DNA of 47,244 nucleotides from Candidatus Saganbacteria bacterium. GTDB taxonomy: Bacteria > Margulisbacteria > WOR-1 > O2-12-FULL-45-9 > XYB2-FULL-48-7. The stretch is taken from the NCBI GenBank assembly GCA_016939335.1, contig JAFGHC010000008.1:1-47244 (forward strand). Reading direction: 5' to 3'. Made by a program: the position numbers and the translations under genes. The notes under the pieces were generated by a model, which saw only the letters and a program-made list of their open reading frames with translations, searched no databases and was not told the DNA's origin. This document shows positions 7,791 to 22,640 of the stretch, piece after piece; positions within the stretch are counted from its first letter, which is position 1, and every line of letters begins with the position of its first letter.

Positions 7791-7844
7791 GTAGAGGAGG
7801 TCTTCAGACCTCCATTCGGATGGCAGTCTAAAGACTGCCGCTAC
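7791..7844. repeat. Double-hairpin palindrome between convergent genes, candidate bidirectional terminator
   Basis: GTAG...CTAC encloses two perfect stems: GGAGGTCTTCAGACCTCC (7796-7813) and GGCAGTCTAAAGACTGCC (7822-7839). It fills the 67-bp gap between two convergent genes, so it could end transcription on both strands, though neither stem has a long T run. The outer GTAG/CTAC recurs in other elements here. Confidence 0.75.
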
Positions 7845-7855
7845 ATTTATTATTT

Positions 7856-9943
7856 TCATATCAGCAAAAGCGAAAAGACAACAATGGCGCCGGCGAGCAG
7901 GCCGGCCGCTGTCAGCCCGAACACCGGGATAAAATAGACACAGACCAGCCCGGCGGCCAGGGCGCTCCCCAAAAGGTCCGCGCCGTAAAGTTTCCCGGCC
8001 AGATCGCCCACTCCCCGCATCTTCTCCTCTCCGAGCTTGACCGCCGACTGGAAGAACGCCCCGACCAGCCCGCCGATGATAAAAGAAAACAGCGGATACA
8101 GGGAAAGATTTAGATCGGACTGAATTATCAGCGTCAGCGAAAACAGGATGAAGGCCAGCAAACCGAGAATAAAGGCCGGACCGGTCAATTGGCGATAACG
8201 GATCGCGCCACAGGCCCCGCCGGCCAGGCCGGCCATGAACGCGGCCGTCAGCAGCGCCAGCGCCTGGTACAGATAGCCGAATTGCGCCTGAAAGACGAAC
8301 ATGACGATGAACTGGCCGGCCATCCCGGCAAAACCCGCCGCCCCGACCATTACCGGCAGGCGGCCCGGCTTGAACAGGCGGCAAAGCGCGAAAAAGAGGA
8401 CCAGCGCCGCGAAGATTTGGGATAAATTTACCCGCATCAGCGCATAAAGGAGGTCTTTGACGGGCGGCCCGAAATAACTCGCCCAGATCAGCAGGGCGTC
8501 AAAATAACTCACGGGCCGGCGGTCGGTATTAACGGCCGTCTTTTGGCCGAAAGCGACCGCCGAGTTGACATACTTCAGCTTTTCGGCCGAGAGGGCGAGC
8601 CGCAGCGCCGGCAGCTTGAAATATCGCCCGGCCCGCAATCTTTTTATGTCGGTCCGGAGCTTTTGATCGCTGGCGAAGTAATAATTGCGGCTGCCGCCGA
8701 TGACCAGAACATGGGCGAAGAGCTGCGAGACGGTTTTATTGACGCTGGCGTTAAGCAGCCGCGTTTCCCGGCTCATGAAGTCCGGAGAGCCGGGGAGCTT
8801 GAAGGCGAGCAGGCCGCCGGGTTCAAGTATTTTTTGGCAGTGCCGATAAAATTCCCTTGTATAGTAACGGTTAAGCAGGGCGGAGCGCGGGTCGGGCAGG
8901 TTGATAATTACAATGTCATATTTATCTCCCGTCCGTTTAATATAATGAATGCCGTCGTCGATCAGGACCCTGACCGAAGGCGGCAATTGTTTCCCCGCCA
9001 GTTCCAGCAGTTTCGGGTCGAGCTCGACATAGTCCAGCCGCTTGACCGGATAGCGCAGGATTTCCTCCGCCATGCCGCTGAAGCCGCCGCCGATCAGCAG
9101 AACTTTATCGGGCTTTTCGTGGCGGATCATCGTCAGGCCGATAAATTCCTCGTCGAGAGGTTTATCGGCGGTCGAAGCCAGCAGTGAGCCGTCGAAATAA
9201 TAGTTAAAGTCGTTCCGGCTCCTGGTCACGGCTAATTTTCCGTAGGGGGAATCAACGGAGCGGACCAGCGTTTGCCCCCGCCAGGCCAGCTGGTTCGAGA
9301 GACGATCGAGCCAGGGCGAGATCAGGAGCAGGCAGGTGGCGAGGACGACCAGCGGCCGGCGCCATTTTTGCGGGCCGAGCCAGCAGCCGGAAGCGGCGAG
9401 CAGCGCGACGATCAGCATAAAGATCTGGAACGAGCCTAAATAATTCAATAAAAACAGGCTCAAGAGCAGGCCGCACAAAAAAGAACCGGACGCTTCCAGC
9501 AGATAATTCTGGCTGATCCCCTCCGCCTCGCGCTTCAGCAGGGCGCTCCCCAGGGCGAACTGGAACCCGAGCGCGACGGTCAGCGGGGCGAGGACGAGCA
9601 AGGCCGCGCCGATTATCGTCGGCAAAGCGATCAGGCAGCCCGCCTCAAGGCCGAAGAGGACGCTGCTCAGCCGCGTTAAGAACAGCAGCAGGGGCAATAA
9701 GATCATGACCGCGGCCTGCGTCAGGACAAAGGCCGCTTGCTTGTCGCTAACTTTATCGGCGAACCGGCCGAGCATGACCGCGCCGGACGCGTAGAGCAGC
9801 AGCCAGAGGCCCATGATCAGGCCGTAGATAAGTTCGTTCCCCCCGAAGACCGCGATCAGCTCCCGGAGGAAGATCACCTGGGCGCCGAGCGCGACTATCC
9901 CGACGGTCAAGAGGGCGAAGATTTTATTGTTTAGCTGCGGCAT
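7856..9943 (-). CDS. Spermidine-synthase-like membrane fusion protein
   Basis: A 695-aa protein in three parts: six or seven membrane segments (about residues 10-215), a cytoplasmic spermidine-synthase-like methyltransferase-fold domain (about 225-470), and six or seven more membrane segments (about 485-690). The nucleotide-binding glycine loop reads GGGFSG (285-290), where true aminopropyltransferases have GGGDGG. The catalytic DSxDP is NLPDP (348-352), keeping only the second Asp. The usual polyamine reaction is therefore doubtful. Transcription is divergent from the next gene; the ATG lies at the expected transcription start, so the mRNA may be leaderless. Confidence 0.8.
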   Translation of the reverse strand: MPQLNNKIFALLTVGIVALGAQVIFLRELIAVFGGNELIYGLIMGLWLLLYASGAVMLGRFADKVSDKQAAFVLTQAAVMILLPLLLFLTRLSSVLFGLEAGCLIALPTIIGAALLVLAPLTVALGFQFALGSALLKREAEGISQNYLLEASGSFLCGLLLSLFLLNYLGSFQIFMLIVALLAASGCWLGPQKWRRPLVVLATCLLLISPWLDRLSNQLAWRGQTLVRSVDSPYGKLAVTRSRNDFNYYFDGSLLASTADKPLDEEFIGLTMIRHEKPDKVLLIGGGFSGMAEEILRYPVKRLDYVELDPKLLELAGKQLPPSVRVLIDDGIHYIKRTGDKYDIVIINLPDPRSALLNRYYTREFYRHCQKILEPGGLLAFKLPGSPDFMSRETRLLNASVNKTVSQLFAHVLVIGGSRNYYFASDQKLRTDIKRLRAGRYFKLPALRLALSAEKLKYVNSAVAFGQKTAVNTDRRPVSYFDALLIWASYFGPPVKDLLYALMRVNLSQIFAALVLFFALCRLFKPGRLPVMVGAAGFAGMAGQFIVMFVFQAQFGYLYQALALLTAAFMAGLAGGACGAIRYRQLTGPAFILGLLAFILFSLTLIIQSDLNLSLYPLFSFIIGGLVGAFFQSAVKLGEEKMRGVGDLAGKLYGADLLGSALAAGLVCVYFIPVFGLTAAGLLAGAIVVFSLLLI

Positions 9944-9947
9944 TTGC

Positions 9948-9953
9948 TATATT
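9948..9953 (+). promoter_or_regulatory. Candidate -10 of the plus-strand membrane gene
   Basis: TGCTATATT (9945-9953), an extended -10 with one mismatch, lies 12 nt before ATG 9966. It overlaps the minus-strand -10 by three bases, so the two promoters cannot be occupied together. Confidence 0.4.
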
Positions 9954-9979
9954 ATATGAAAAGAGATGGCAATGGGCAA
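9951..9979 (-). promoter_or_regulatory. Promoter of the spermidine-synthase-like gene
   Basis: On the minus strand TTGCCC (9979-9974), a 17-bp spacer and a perfect TATAAT (9956-9951). The start codon begins at 9943, about 7 nt after the -10, which predicts a leaderless transcript. Confidence 0.5.
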
Positions 9980-10607
9980 ACTGGCTTTCTTTTTTGTGCA
10001 AGGCCTGGCGGTCGGTTCCGGGCCTTGTTTCCTGTCCTGCGCTCCCCTGGTCCTCCCTTTTCTTGCCGGAACAAAGGGGGATTGGGGGGCCGGCTTGCGG
10101 GCGGTCCTGATTTTCGGCCTGGCCCGGGTCGTTATTTATACTCTTCTGTCGGGCGTGGTCGGTTATATCGGCGCGTATCTTTTTCAGCTATTTTATAGCC
10201 AAAGCTGGAGTAATGTCGTTTGGTCAATTGCCGCATTATTCATTATTATATCAGGGACTTTAATGCTTGGCGGGCGGCGGTTTAACAATCCTTTCTGCGC
10301 GTACCTGCAAAGGGAGACGCTTGATAATAAGGCCGGAAGCCTGGTCATGCTCGGCGTGATCGTCGCGCTGGCTCCCTGCCTGCCGCTTTTGGCGGTCCTG
10401 ACGGAAATAATGTTCCTGGCGGAAAAATTCTATCAGGGGTGGCTGTACGGCCTGGCCTTTGGCCTGGGGACGCTGATCTCGCCGCTCCTTTTGCTCGGTG
10501 TGATCGTCCCCAAACTGCCGGTCAGGCCGTCCGTTTTAAACGCGGTCTGCGGTTTTTTGCTGATCGCCGCCGGCCTGTATCTGCTTGTCTTTAGGATAAA
10601 AATGTAG
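9966..10607 (+). CDS. CcdA/TauE-like six-span membrane protein
   Basis: A 213-aa integral membrane protein with about six hydrophobic segments. It begins with a Gly/Pro/Cys-rich loop (GSGPCFLSCAPLVLPF) and has a second copy (LAPCLPLLAVL) in the middle, the internal-repeat pattern of the CcdA/DsbD and TauE/SafE/UreH-like transporter families. Cys pairs near both loops fit a thiol-electron carrier, but the exact subfamily is not clear. An alternative start is ATG 9972. Its stop codon TAG is the first part of a GTAGGGACAACC hairpin. Confidence 0.65.
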   Translation: MAMGKLAFFFVQGLAVGSGPCFLSCAPLVLPFLAGTKGDWGAGLRAVLIFGLARVVIYTLLSGVVGYIGAYLFQLFYSQSWSNVVWSIAALFIIISGTLMLGGRRFNNPFCAYLQRETLDNKAGSLVMLGVIVALAPCLPLLAVLTEIMFLAEKFYQGWLYGLAFGLGTLISPLLLLGVIVPKLPVRPSVLNAVCGFLLIAAGLYLLVFRIKM

Positions 10608-10664
10608 GGACAACCCTTGTGGTTGTCTGCGGGGACTTGCATTTATTGATGTGCCGCAGGCACA
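10604..10664 (+). repeat. GTAGGGACAACC hairpin and TGTGCC hairpin after the membrane gene
   Basis: GACAACC cttgt GGTTGTC (10609-10627) and TGTGCC gca GGCACA (10650-10664) are two perfect hairpins starting at the stop codon of the upstream gene. They begin the 314-bp gene-free stretch before rpmG and may end the upstream transcript. Confidence 0.65.
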
Positions 10665-10666
10665 CC

Positions 10667-10701
10667 TTCATTCGTCATTCGTAATTCGTCATTCGGCATT
10701 T
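10667..10701 (+). repeat. TCATTCG heptamer repeat
   Basis: Four imperfect copies of TCATTCG/TAATTCG in tandem, a single-arm element just upstream of the ribosomal supercluster promoter. The same word appears in frame inside truA at 46835-46868. Confidence 0.8.
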
Positions 10702-10716
10702 CCCCCAAATTACCCC

Positions 10717-10746
10717 TTGACAGATTTAGCATTAATATAGTAAAAT
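10717..10746 (+). promoter_or_regulatory. Main promoter of the ribosomal supercluster
   Basis: Perfect -35 TTGACA (10717-10722), 18-bp spacer, -10 TAAAAT (10741-10746). It is the strongest sigma-70-type promoter in the window and lies about 175 nt before rpmG. No comparable promoter was noticed within the following 29 kb, so it may drive the whole cluster. Confidence 0.7.
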
Positions 10747-10819
10747 TAACCTAATCAGAGTTTTGACTAATCGGGGATACGACTGCGTTCCGGGTTTTCT
10801 GGGGCGTGCTTCTAGTCGA

Positions 10820-10917
10820 GGTCAAAGACCTTCCAGGTTGCTTGGATAGGATTAAATTCCCCTCTCTATTTTTTTCCTGAAAGAAGGAAAAGGAGAGGGT
10901 TTGTGTGTTTGGAGGGG
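10820..10917 (+). promoter_or_regulatory. Structured leader of rpmG with possible ribosome-site masking
   Basis: The leader holds GGTC aaa GACC (10820-10830) and a long purine/pyrimidine hairpin: CCCTCTC (10860-10866) with GAGAGGG (10893-10899), and TTTTCCT (10872-10878) with AGGAAAA (10885-10891). The same left arm, CCCCTCT (10859-10865), can instead pair with the rpmG binding site GGAGGGG (10911-10917). These two pairings are mutually exclusive, as expected for translational control. This is inferred from pairing only. Confidence 0.4.
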
Positions 10918-10921
10918 TTTT

Positions 10922-11071
10922 GTGCAGGAAATAATTACGTTGGTTTGCACGCAGTGTAAGCGGAAAAACTACACTTCGACCAGGAACAAGAAGAACACGA
11001 AGGAACGGCTCGAACTGTCGAAGTATTGCCGGTGGGACAAGAAGCACACGAAGCACAAGGAAGAGAAATGA
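10922..11071 (+). CDS. rpmG: 50S ribosomal protein L33
   Basis: A 49-aa protein from GTG 10922, preceded by GGAGGGG 4 nt upstream. It has the L33 pattern: [20 protein letters not shown], then ERLELSKYC and [10 protein letters not shown]. The zinc-type L33 has CxxC...CxxC. Here the last pair reads CRWD, so the fourth cysteine is replaced by Asp and zinc binding is doubtful. Position before tRNA-Trp, secE and nusG is conserved in many bacteria. The stop TGA is the first base triplet of the following ATCAGA repeat. Confidence 0.93.
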   Translation: MQEIITLVCTQCKRKNYTSTRNKKNTKERLELSKYCRWDKKHTKHKEEK

Positions 11072-11152
11072 GAATATCAGAATATCAGAGCATCAGAGTA
11101 TCAGAGAATGGAGTTTCTGATAATCTGATATTCTGGTCGTCTGATGTTCTGG
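11071..11152 (+). repeat. ATCAGA-word palindrome between rpmG and tRNA-Trp
   Basis: The left arm has four copies of ATATCAGA/CATCAGAG/TATCAGAG. The right arm has the complements (TTTCTGATAATCTGATATTC, then TCTGATGTTC). It occupies nearly all of the gap up to the tRNA and would form a long hairpin in the primary transcript, possibly guiding tRNA release. Confidence 0.85.
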
Positions 11153-11156
11153 CCGC

Positions 11157-11230
11157 GGGCCTGTCGGTTAATGGCAAACCACCGGTCTCCAAAACCGGAA
11201 CTCCCCGTTCGAGCCGGGGCAGGCCCGCCA
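11157..11230 (+). tRNA. trnW: tRNA-Trp (anticodon CCA)
   Basis: Full cloverleaf by eye. The acceptor GGGCCTG pairs with CAGGCCC; the D stem is GGTT/AACC; the anticodon stem CCGGT/ACCGG encloses loop CTCCAAA with anticodon CCA; a 4-nt variable loop follows; the T stem CCCCG/CGGGG encloses TTCGAGC; the discriminator is G and CCA is encoded. Its position between rpmG and secE is the conserved place for tRNA-Trp in many bacteria. Confidence 0.96.
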
Positions 11231-11264
11231 TTCATCTTGAATGCTGGCCCGGAACGGTGGCCTG

Positions 11265-11453
11265 ATGAAAGAGAAGGTCCTGGGCTATTTTAAAGAGACG
11301 CTGGCGGAGATGCGCAAGGTCGTCTGGCCCGATCAGCGTTACGTCTCGGTCGCGACGACGATCATTCTGGCCCTGGTTTTCCTGACCGGGGTTTTTGTGA
11401 TGGCGGTCGATTTCGGCCTGGGCAAGTTCTTCAGCGCGCTGCTGGGGAGATGA
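11265..11453 (+). CDS. secE: Preprotein translocase subunit SecE
   Basis: A 62-aa single-span SecE of the short bacterial type. The amphipathic stretch LGYFKETLAEMRKVVWPDQ contains the conserved KVVWP. The membrane helix follows (about residues 28-50: TTIILALVFLTGVFVMAVDF). SecE clamps SecY, which is encoded near 33.2 kb. ATG 11265 was chosen because the longer frame from 11241 begins only 10 nt after the tRNA and adds an atypical MLARNGGL. Confidence 0.93.
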   Translation: MKEKVLGYFKETLAEMRKVVWPDQRYVSVATTIILALVFLTGVFVMAVDFGLGKFFSALLGR

Positions 11454-11454
11454 A

Positions 11455-12171
11455 ATGAATATGGACGATGCGGCAAAGCTTGAGAACGCAGGAGAGCAGC
11501 CGGAAGCGGTCCCGGCCGGGGCGGCACAGGAATTAACGGCCGAAGGGCCGGCGACTGAAGAACTAAAGGCCGAAGAGCCGAAGCCGGAAGAGCCGAAGAA
11601 AGTTGAGGCCGAAGCGCCGAAGAAAGCGGAGGAGCCGAAAGCCGCCGGCGAGCGGCGCTGGTTTGTCGTGCAAACTTTCACCGGGCAGGAAGACAAGGCC
11701 AAAGCGGCGCTGGAACAGACGATCAGGGACGAAGGGCTGGAGAACAAGGTTTTCCAGGTGCTGGTGCCGCTCGAAGAGACCGTCGAGATCAAGGGCGGAA
11801 AAAGGGTCGAGAAGATCAGGAAGATGTTCCCCGGTTATGTCTTCCTGGAAATGGTCCTCGACGAGCAGACCTGGTACCTGATCCGGCAGACCACCGGGGT
11901 TGCCCGGTTCATCGGCAGCAAGGTCAGCCCGACGCCGGTCTCCGACAAGGAGATGCAGCGGGTGCTCAAGCAGCTCGGCAAGGAAGAGAAGCTTGAGGTC
12001 AATTTCGAACGGGGCGAAGCGGTCAGGGTCATTTCCGGGGCGTTCCGGGGCTATACCGGGACCGTCGACGATATCAACGGCGAGAAAGGGAAGCTGAAAG
12101 TGCTGATCAATATCTTTGGCCGGGACACGCCGGTCGAAGTTAATTTTGAGCACGCCCAGAAGATAAATTAA
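11455..12171 (+). CDS. nusG: Transcription termination/antitermination factor NusG with charged N-terminal extension
   Basis: RNA polymerase elongation factor that can couple polymerase to the ribosome. The NGN domain starts near residue 67 ([21 protein letters not shown]) and includes [10 protein letters not shown]. The KOW domain is at the end ([20 protein letters not shown]). Residues 1-65 are a low-complexity Glu/Ala/Pro/Lys tail with repeats of [11 protein letters not shown], absent from most NusG, making the protein 238 aa instead of about 175-180. It starts one base after the secE stop, with GGGGAG upstream. Confidence 0.96.
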   Translation: MNMDDAAKLENAGEQPEAVPAGAAQELTAEGPATEELKAEEPKPEEPKKVEAEAPKKAEEPKAAGERRWFVVQTFTGQEDKAKAALEQTIRDEGLENKVFQVLVPLEETVEIKGGKRVEKIRKMFPGYVFLEMVLDEQTWYLIRQTTGVARFIGSKVSPTPVSDKEMQRVLKQLGKEEKLEVNFERGEAVRVISGAFRGYTGTVDDINGEKGKLKVLINIFGRDTPVEVNFEHAQKIN

Positions 12172-12172
12172 C

Positions 12173-12595
12173 ATGGCAAAAGAATTACTGGTCAAGGTCA
12201 AGCTCCAGATCGCGGCGGGGAAAGCCAACCCGGCGCCGCCGATCGGCCCCGCCCTCGGCCAGCACGGCATCAATATCATGGAGTTCTGCAAGCAGTACAA
12301 CACGGCGACCAAGGACAAGGGCGATACCGTTGTCCCGGTCGAGATCTCCATTTTCAAGGACCGTTCTTTTACATTTATATTAAAGACCCCTCCGGTCTCC
12401 GACCTGCTGCGCAAGGCGGCGGGGGTGGAGAAGGGGTCAGGCGTGCCCAACAAGAATAAGGTCGGCAAGGTCAGCAAGGCAAAAGTGCGCGAGATCGCCG
12501 CGGTCAAGATGCCCGATATCAACGCCAATGACCTCGAGGCGGGGATGAAGATCGTCGAGGGGAGCGCGCGAAGCATGGGGATTACCGTTGAATAA
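12173..12595 (+). CDS. rplK: 50S ribosomal protein L11
   Basis: L11 (140 aa, usual length) binds 23S rRNA at the GTPase-associated centre. The N-terminal proline-rich [20 protein letters not shown] is diagnostic, and the C-terminal RNA-binding domain contains [13 protein letters not shown]. It starts one base after the nusG stop and overlaps rplA by 8 nt. Confidence 0.98.
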   Translation: MAKELLVKVKLQIAAGKANPAPPIGPALGQHGINIMEFCKQYNTATKDKGDTVVPVEISIFKDRSFTFILKTPPVSDLLRKAAGVEKGSGVPNKNKVGKVSKAKVREIAAVKMPDINANDLEAGMKIVEGSARSMGITVE

Positions 12596-13283
12596 AAAAT
12601 ATAATGAGAAATTGAAACTGGTCGAGCGCGCGAAGTTATATTCGCCGGCCGAGGCGCTGGCGCTGCTCCCCCGGACCGCGCGGGCCAAGTTCGACGAGAC
12701 GGTCGATCTGTCGGTCAAGCTCGGCGTTGACGTCGCCAAGAACCCGTCGGTCCGCGGCACGGTCGCCCTGCCGGCCGGCAGCGGCAGGAGCAAGAAAGTC
12801 GCGGTCATCACCAAGCCCGACCGGGTCAAGGAGGCCGAAGCGGCCGGCGCGGTCGCGGCCGGCGCCGCCGACCTGATCGAGCGGATCAAGGGGGGCTGGC
12901 TCGGTTTCGACGTCCTGATCGCTTCGCCTGACATGATGCCCGAGGTCGGCAAGCTCGGCAAGATCCTCGGCGCCAAAGGGCTGATGCCCAACCCCAAGAC
13001 CGGCACCGTGACCCCTGACATCGCCAAAGCGGTCAAAGAGTTCCAGGGCGGCAAGGTCGAGTTCAGAATGGACAAGGGCGGCGTCGTGCACCTGGGCATC
13101 GGCAAAGTTTCGTTCAAGCCGGAAGCGCTCCAGCAAAACCTGACGGCGGTTCTCTCCGCGCTGGGTCACGCCAAGCCGGGCAGCTTCAAGGGAGTTTACG
13201 TCAAATCGATCACCGTTTCCACGACCATGGGGCCCGGGATCAAGATCGATGCGGGGCGGGCGCTTGATGAGGTGAAGGGATGA
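12588..13283 (+). CDS. rplA: 50S ribosomal protein L1
   Basis: L1 (231 aa) forms the L1 stalk and in other bacteria also represses its own operon. The diagnostic segment [19 protein letters not shown] is present. The start is a TTG at 12588 inside the end of rplK; no in-frame ATG lies near, so translation is probably coupled. It overlaps rplJ by ATGA. Confidence 0.97.
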   Translation: MNKKYNEKLKLVERAKLYSPAEALALLPRTARAKFDETVDLSVKLGVDVAKNPSVRGTVALPAGSGRSKKVAVITKPDRVKEAEAAGAVAAGAADLIERIKGGWLGFDVLIASPDMMPEVGKLGKILGAKGLMPNPKTGTVTPDIAKAVKEFQGGKVEFRMDKGGVVHLGIGKVSFKPEALQQNLTAVLSALGHAKPGSFKGVYVKSITVSTTMGPGIKIDAGRALDEVKG

Positions 13284-13810
13284 GCCAGCGGGCGATCGCC
13301 GAAAAAAGCCAGGTCGTGGCCGGCCTGAAAGAGAAGATCGCGCGCGCCAGCGTGCTGGTGGTCGCCGATTACCTCGGTTGCAGCGTCAAGGAGCTGACCG
13401 CCCTGCGGCGCAAGCTGCGGGCGGAAAATTCCGAGCTCTGCGTCGCCAAGAACACGCTGATCGGCCGCGCTGTCAGCGAGTCAGGCTACAGCGAGCTGAC
13501 CGGACAGCTCAAGGGGCCGACGGCGCTGCTGCTCGGCTACCAGGACGCGGTCGCCCCGCTCAAGGTGCTGGCGACTTTCGTCAAAGAAGCGGAAAAGGGC
13601 GCCCTGCGCGTCGGTGTGGTCGACAAGAAAGTTTTCCAGGAGGGTGACCTGAAGGCGATCGCCAAGCTGCCGTCGCGCACCGTGCTGCTCGGCCGGGTGG
13701 TCGGCGGCCTGCAGGCGCCGATCAGCGGGTTTGTTAACGTGTTGCAAGGGCCGGTCAGGAAACTGGTCTATGCTTTGGATGCGATTAAAGCCAAAAAAGG
13801 AGGGGAATAA
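13280..13810 (+). CDS. rplJ: 50S ribosomal protein L10
   Basis: L10 (176 aa) anchors L7/L12 dimers on the stalk. The family features VVADYLGCSVKELTALRRKLR and VAKNTLIGRAV are present, and the C-terminal helix that binds L12 follows. It overlaps rplA, so there is no room for the separate L10 leader seen in many bacteria. A terminator-like hairpin spans its stop codon. Confidence 0.97.
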   Translation: MSQRAIAEKSQVVAGLKEKIARASVLVVADYLGCSVKELTALRRKLRAENSELCVAKNTLIGRAVSESGYSELTGQLKGPTALLLGYQDAVAPLKVLATFVKEAEKGALRVGVVDKKVFQEGDLKAIAKLPSRTVLLGRVVGGLQAPISGFVNVLQGPVRKLVYALDAIKAKKGGE

Positions 13811-13821
13811 CGCCTCCTTTT
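13795..13821 (+). terminator. Candidate attenuator between rplJ and rplL
   Basis: AAAAGGAGG (13795-13803) pairs with CCTCCTTTT (13813-13821), a 9-bp stem with a 9-nt loop and a short T run, spanning the rplJ stop codon. It may cause partial termination or protect mRNA ends. L12 is needed in several copies per ribosome, so uneven expression across this point would make sense. Confidence 0.5.
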
Positions 13822-13913
13822 AAATTCGAATATCGAAATTCGAAATCCGAAGGAATTTGGAAAATTCGAATTTCGAATTTGTTTCGGTTTTCGATATTCG
13901 AAATTCGGAATTA
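13822..13913 (+). repeat. TTCGAA-word palindrome between rplJ and rplL
   Basis: A 92-bp element of the same word as in miaB and rplX. TTCGAATATCGAAA (13825-13838) is exactly complementary to TTTCGATATTCGAA (13889-13902). It fills most of the only long gap in the L1-L12 operon and ends shortly before the rplL binding site AAGGAGGGTG. Confidence 0.88.
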
Positions 13914-13941
13914 AGGAAATGATAAAGGAGGGTGAATAGAG

Positions 13942-14316
<375 letters not shown>

Positions 14317-14339
14317 AAAGCAAGAAATGAGAAGGGATA

Positions 14340-21759
<7,420 letters not shown>

Positions 21760-21760
21760 C

Positions 21761-22153
21761 ATGCCGACAATCAATCAGTTGATCCGCCAGGGGCGGGGGA
21801 GCAAGAAGAACAAACGGCGCGCGCCGGCGCTCAAGGGGAGTCCGTTGCGCCGCGGCGTTTGTGTCCGCGTCTACACCACCACGCCGAAAAAGCCGAATTC
21901 GGCCCTGCGCAAGGTCGCCCGTGTCCGCCTGACCTCGCAGGTCGAGGTTTCCGCCTACATTCCGGGCGTCGGGCACAACCTGCAGGAACACTCGGTCGTG
22001 CTGGTGCGCGGCGGCCGCGTCAAGGACCTGCCGGGCGTGCGCTACCACATCGTGCGGGGGGCGTTCGACACCGCCGGCGTGGAGAACCGCAAACAGGCTC
22101 GCTCGCGGTACGGGGCCAAACGGCCGAAAGAAGCGGCGGGAGGTAAAGCTTAA
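21761..22153 (+). CDS. rpsL: 30S ribosomal protein S12
   Basis: S12 (130 aa) of the decoding centre. [12 protein letters not shown] and [19 protein letters not shown] are typical, and the loop [10 protein letters not shown] is present. The lysines where streptomycin-resistance changes usually arise (TPKKPNS) are wild type. It begins one base after the rpoC stop. A longer in-frame start inside rpoC is not credible. Confidence 0.98.
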   Translation: MPTINQLIRQGRGSKKNKRRAPALKGSPLRRGVCVRVYTTTPKKPNSALRKVARVRLTSQVEVSAYIPGVGHNLQEHSVVLVRGGRVKDLPGVRYHIVRGAFDTAGVENRKQARSRYGAKRPKEAAGGKA

Positions 22154-22624
22154 GTGCCAAGATACGGAAGAGTGCCCAAAAGAAAGATTCAGCCCGACGC
22201 GGTCTTCGGCAGCGTGCTGGCGCAGCGTTTCATCAACAAGATGACCCGCCGCGGTAAGCGGAGCAAGGCCGAGGCGATCTTCTATGACGTCATGGCCGAG
22301 ATCAAAAAACAGCTCGGCAAGGAGCCGCTGGAGATCTTCACCAAGGCGATCGAGAACGTCACGCCCCTCCTCGAGGTCAAGGCGCGGCGCGTCGGCGGCG
22401 CGACCTACCAGGTGCCGGTCGAGGTCAGCAAAGAGCGCGGCCAGGCGATGGCGATGCAGTGGCTGCGGCAGGCCGCGGTTGAGCGGCCCGGCCGGTCAAT
22501 GGTCGAGACCCTGACCGGCGAGCTGATCGACGCGTCGAACAACACCGGCCTGGCGGTCAAGAACCGGGAAAATCTGCACAAGACGGCGGAGGCGAACAAG
22601 GCGTTCGCGCACTTTAGGTGGTAG
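22154..22624 (+). CDS. rpsG: 30S ribosomal protein S7
   Basis: S7 (156 aa, standard), which organises the 16S 3' major domain. The start is GTG immediately after the rpsL stop (PRYGRVPKRKIQPD). Conserved parts are NKMTRRGKRSKAEAIFY, ARRVGGATYQVPVEV and the C-terminal ENLHKTAEANKAFAHFRW. Confidence 0.98.
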   Translation: MPRYGRVPKRKIQPDAVFGSVLAQRFINKMTRRGKRSKAEAIFYDVMAEIKKQLGKEPLEIFTKAIENVTPLLEVKARRVGGATYQVPVEVSKERGQAMAMQWLRQAAVERPGRSMVETLTGELIDASNNTGLAVKNRENLHKTAEANKAFAHFRW

Positions 22625-22640
22625 GGAGTAGCAGGAAAAA

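Noticed and set aside
10667-10701. Tandem TCATTCG copies considered as a CRISPR array or replication iterons
   Set aside because: Copies are contiguous without unique spacers, there are no cas or replication-initiator genes, and the same word also occurs inside the truA coding frame.
10747-10921. A T-box or known ribosomal-protein leader upstream of rpmG
   Set aside because: No T-box antiterminator sequence or specifier loop and no recognised ribosomal leader consensus was found. Only generic hairpins are visible, so it is described as an unclassified leader.
11241-11264. A longer SecE starting at ATG 11241
   Set aside because: It would add MLARNGGL directly behind the tRNA 3' end. The family start MKEKVLGYF fits ATG 11265 better.
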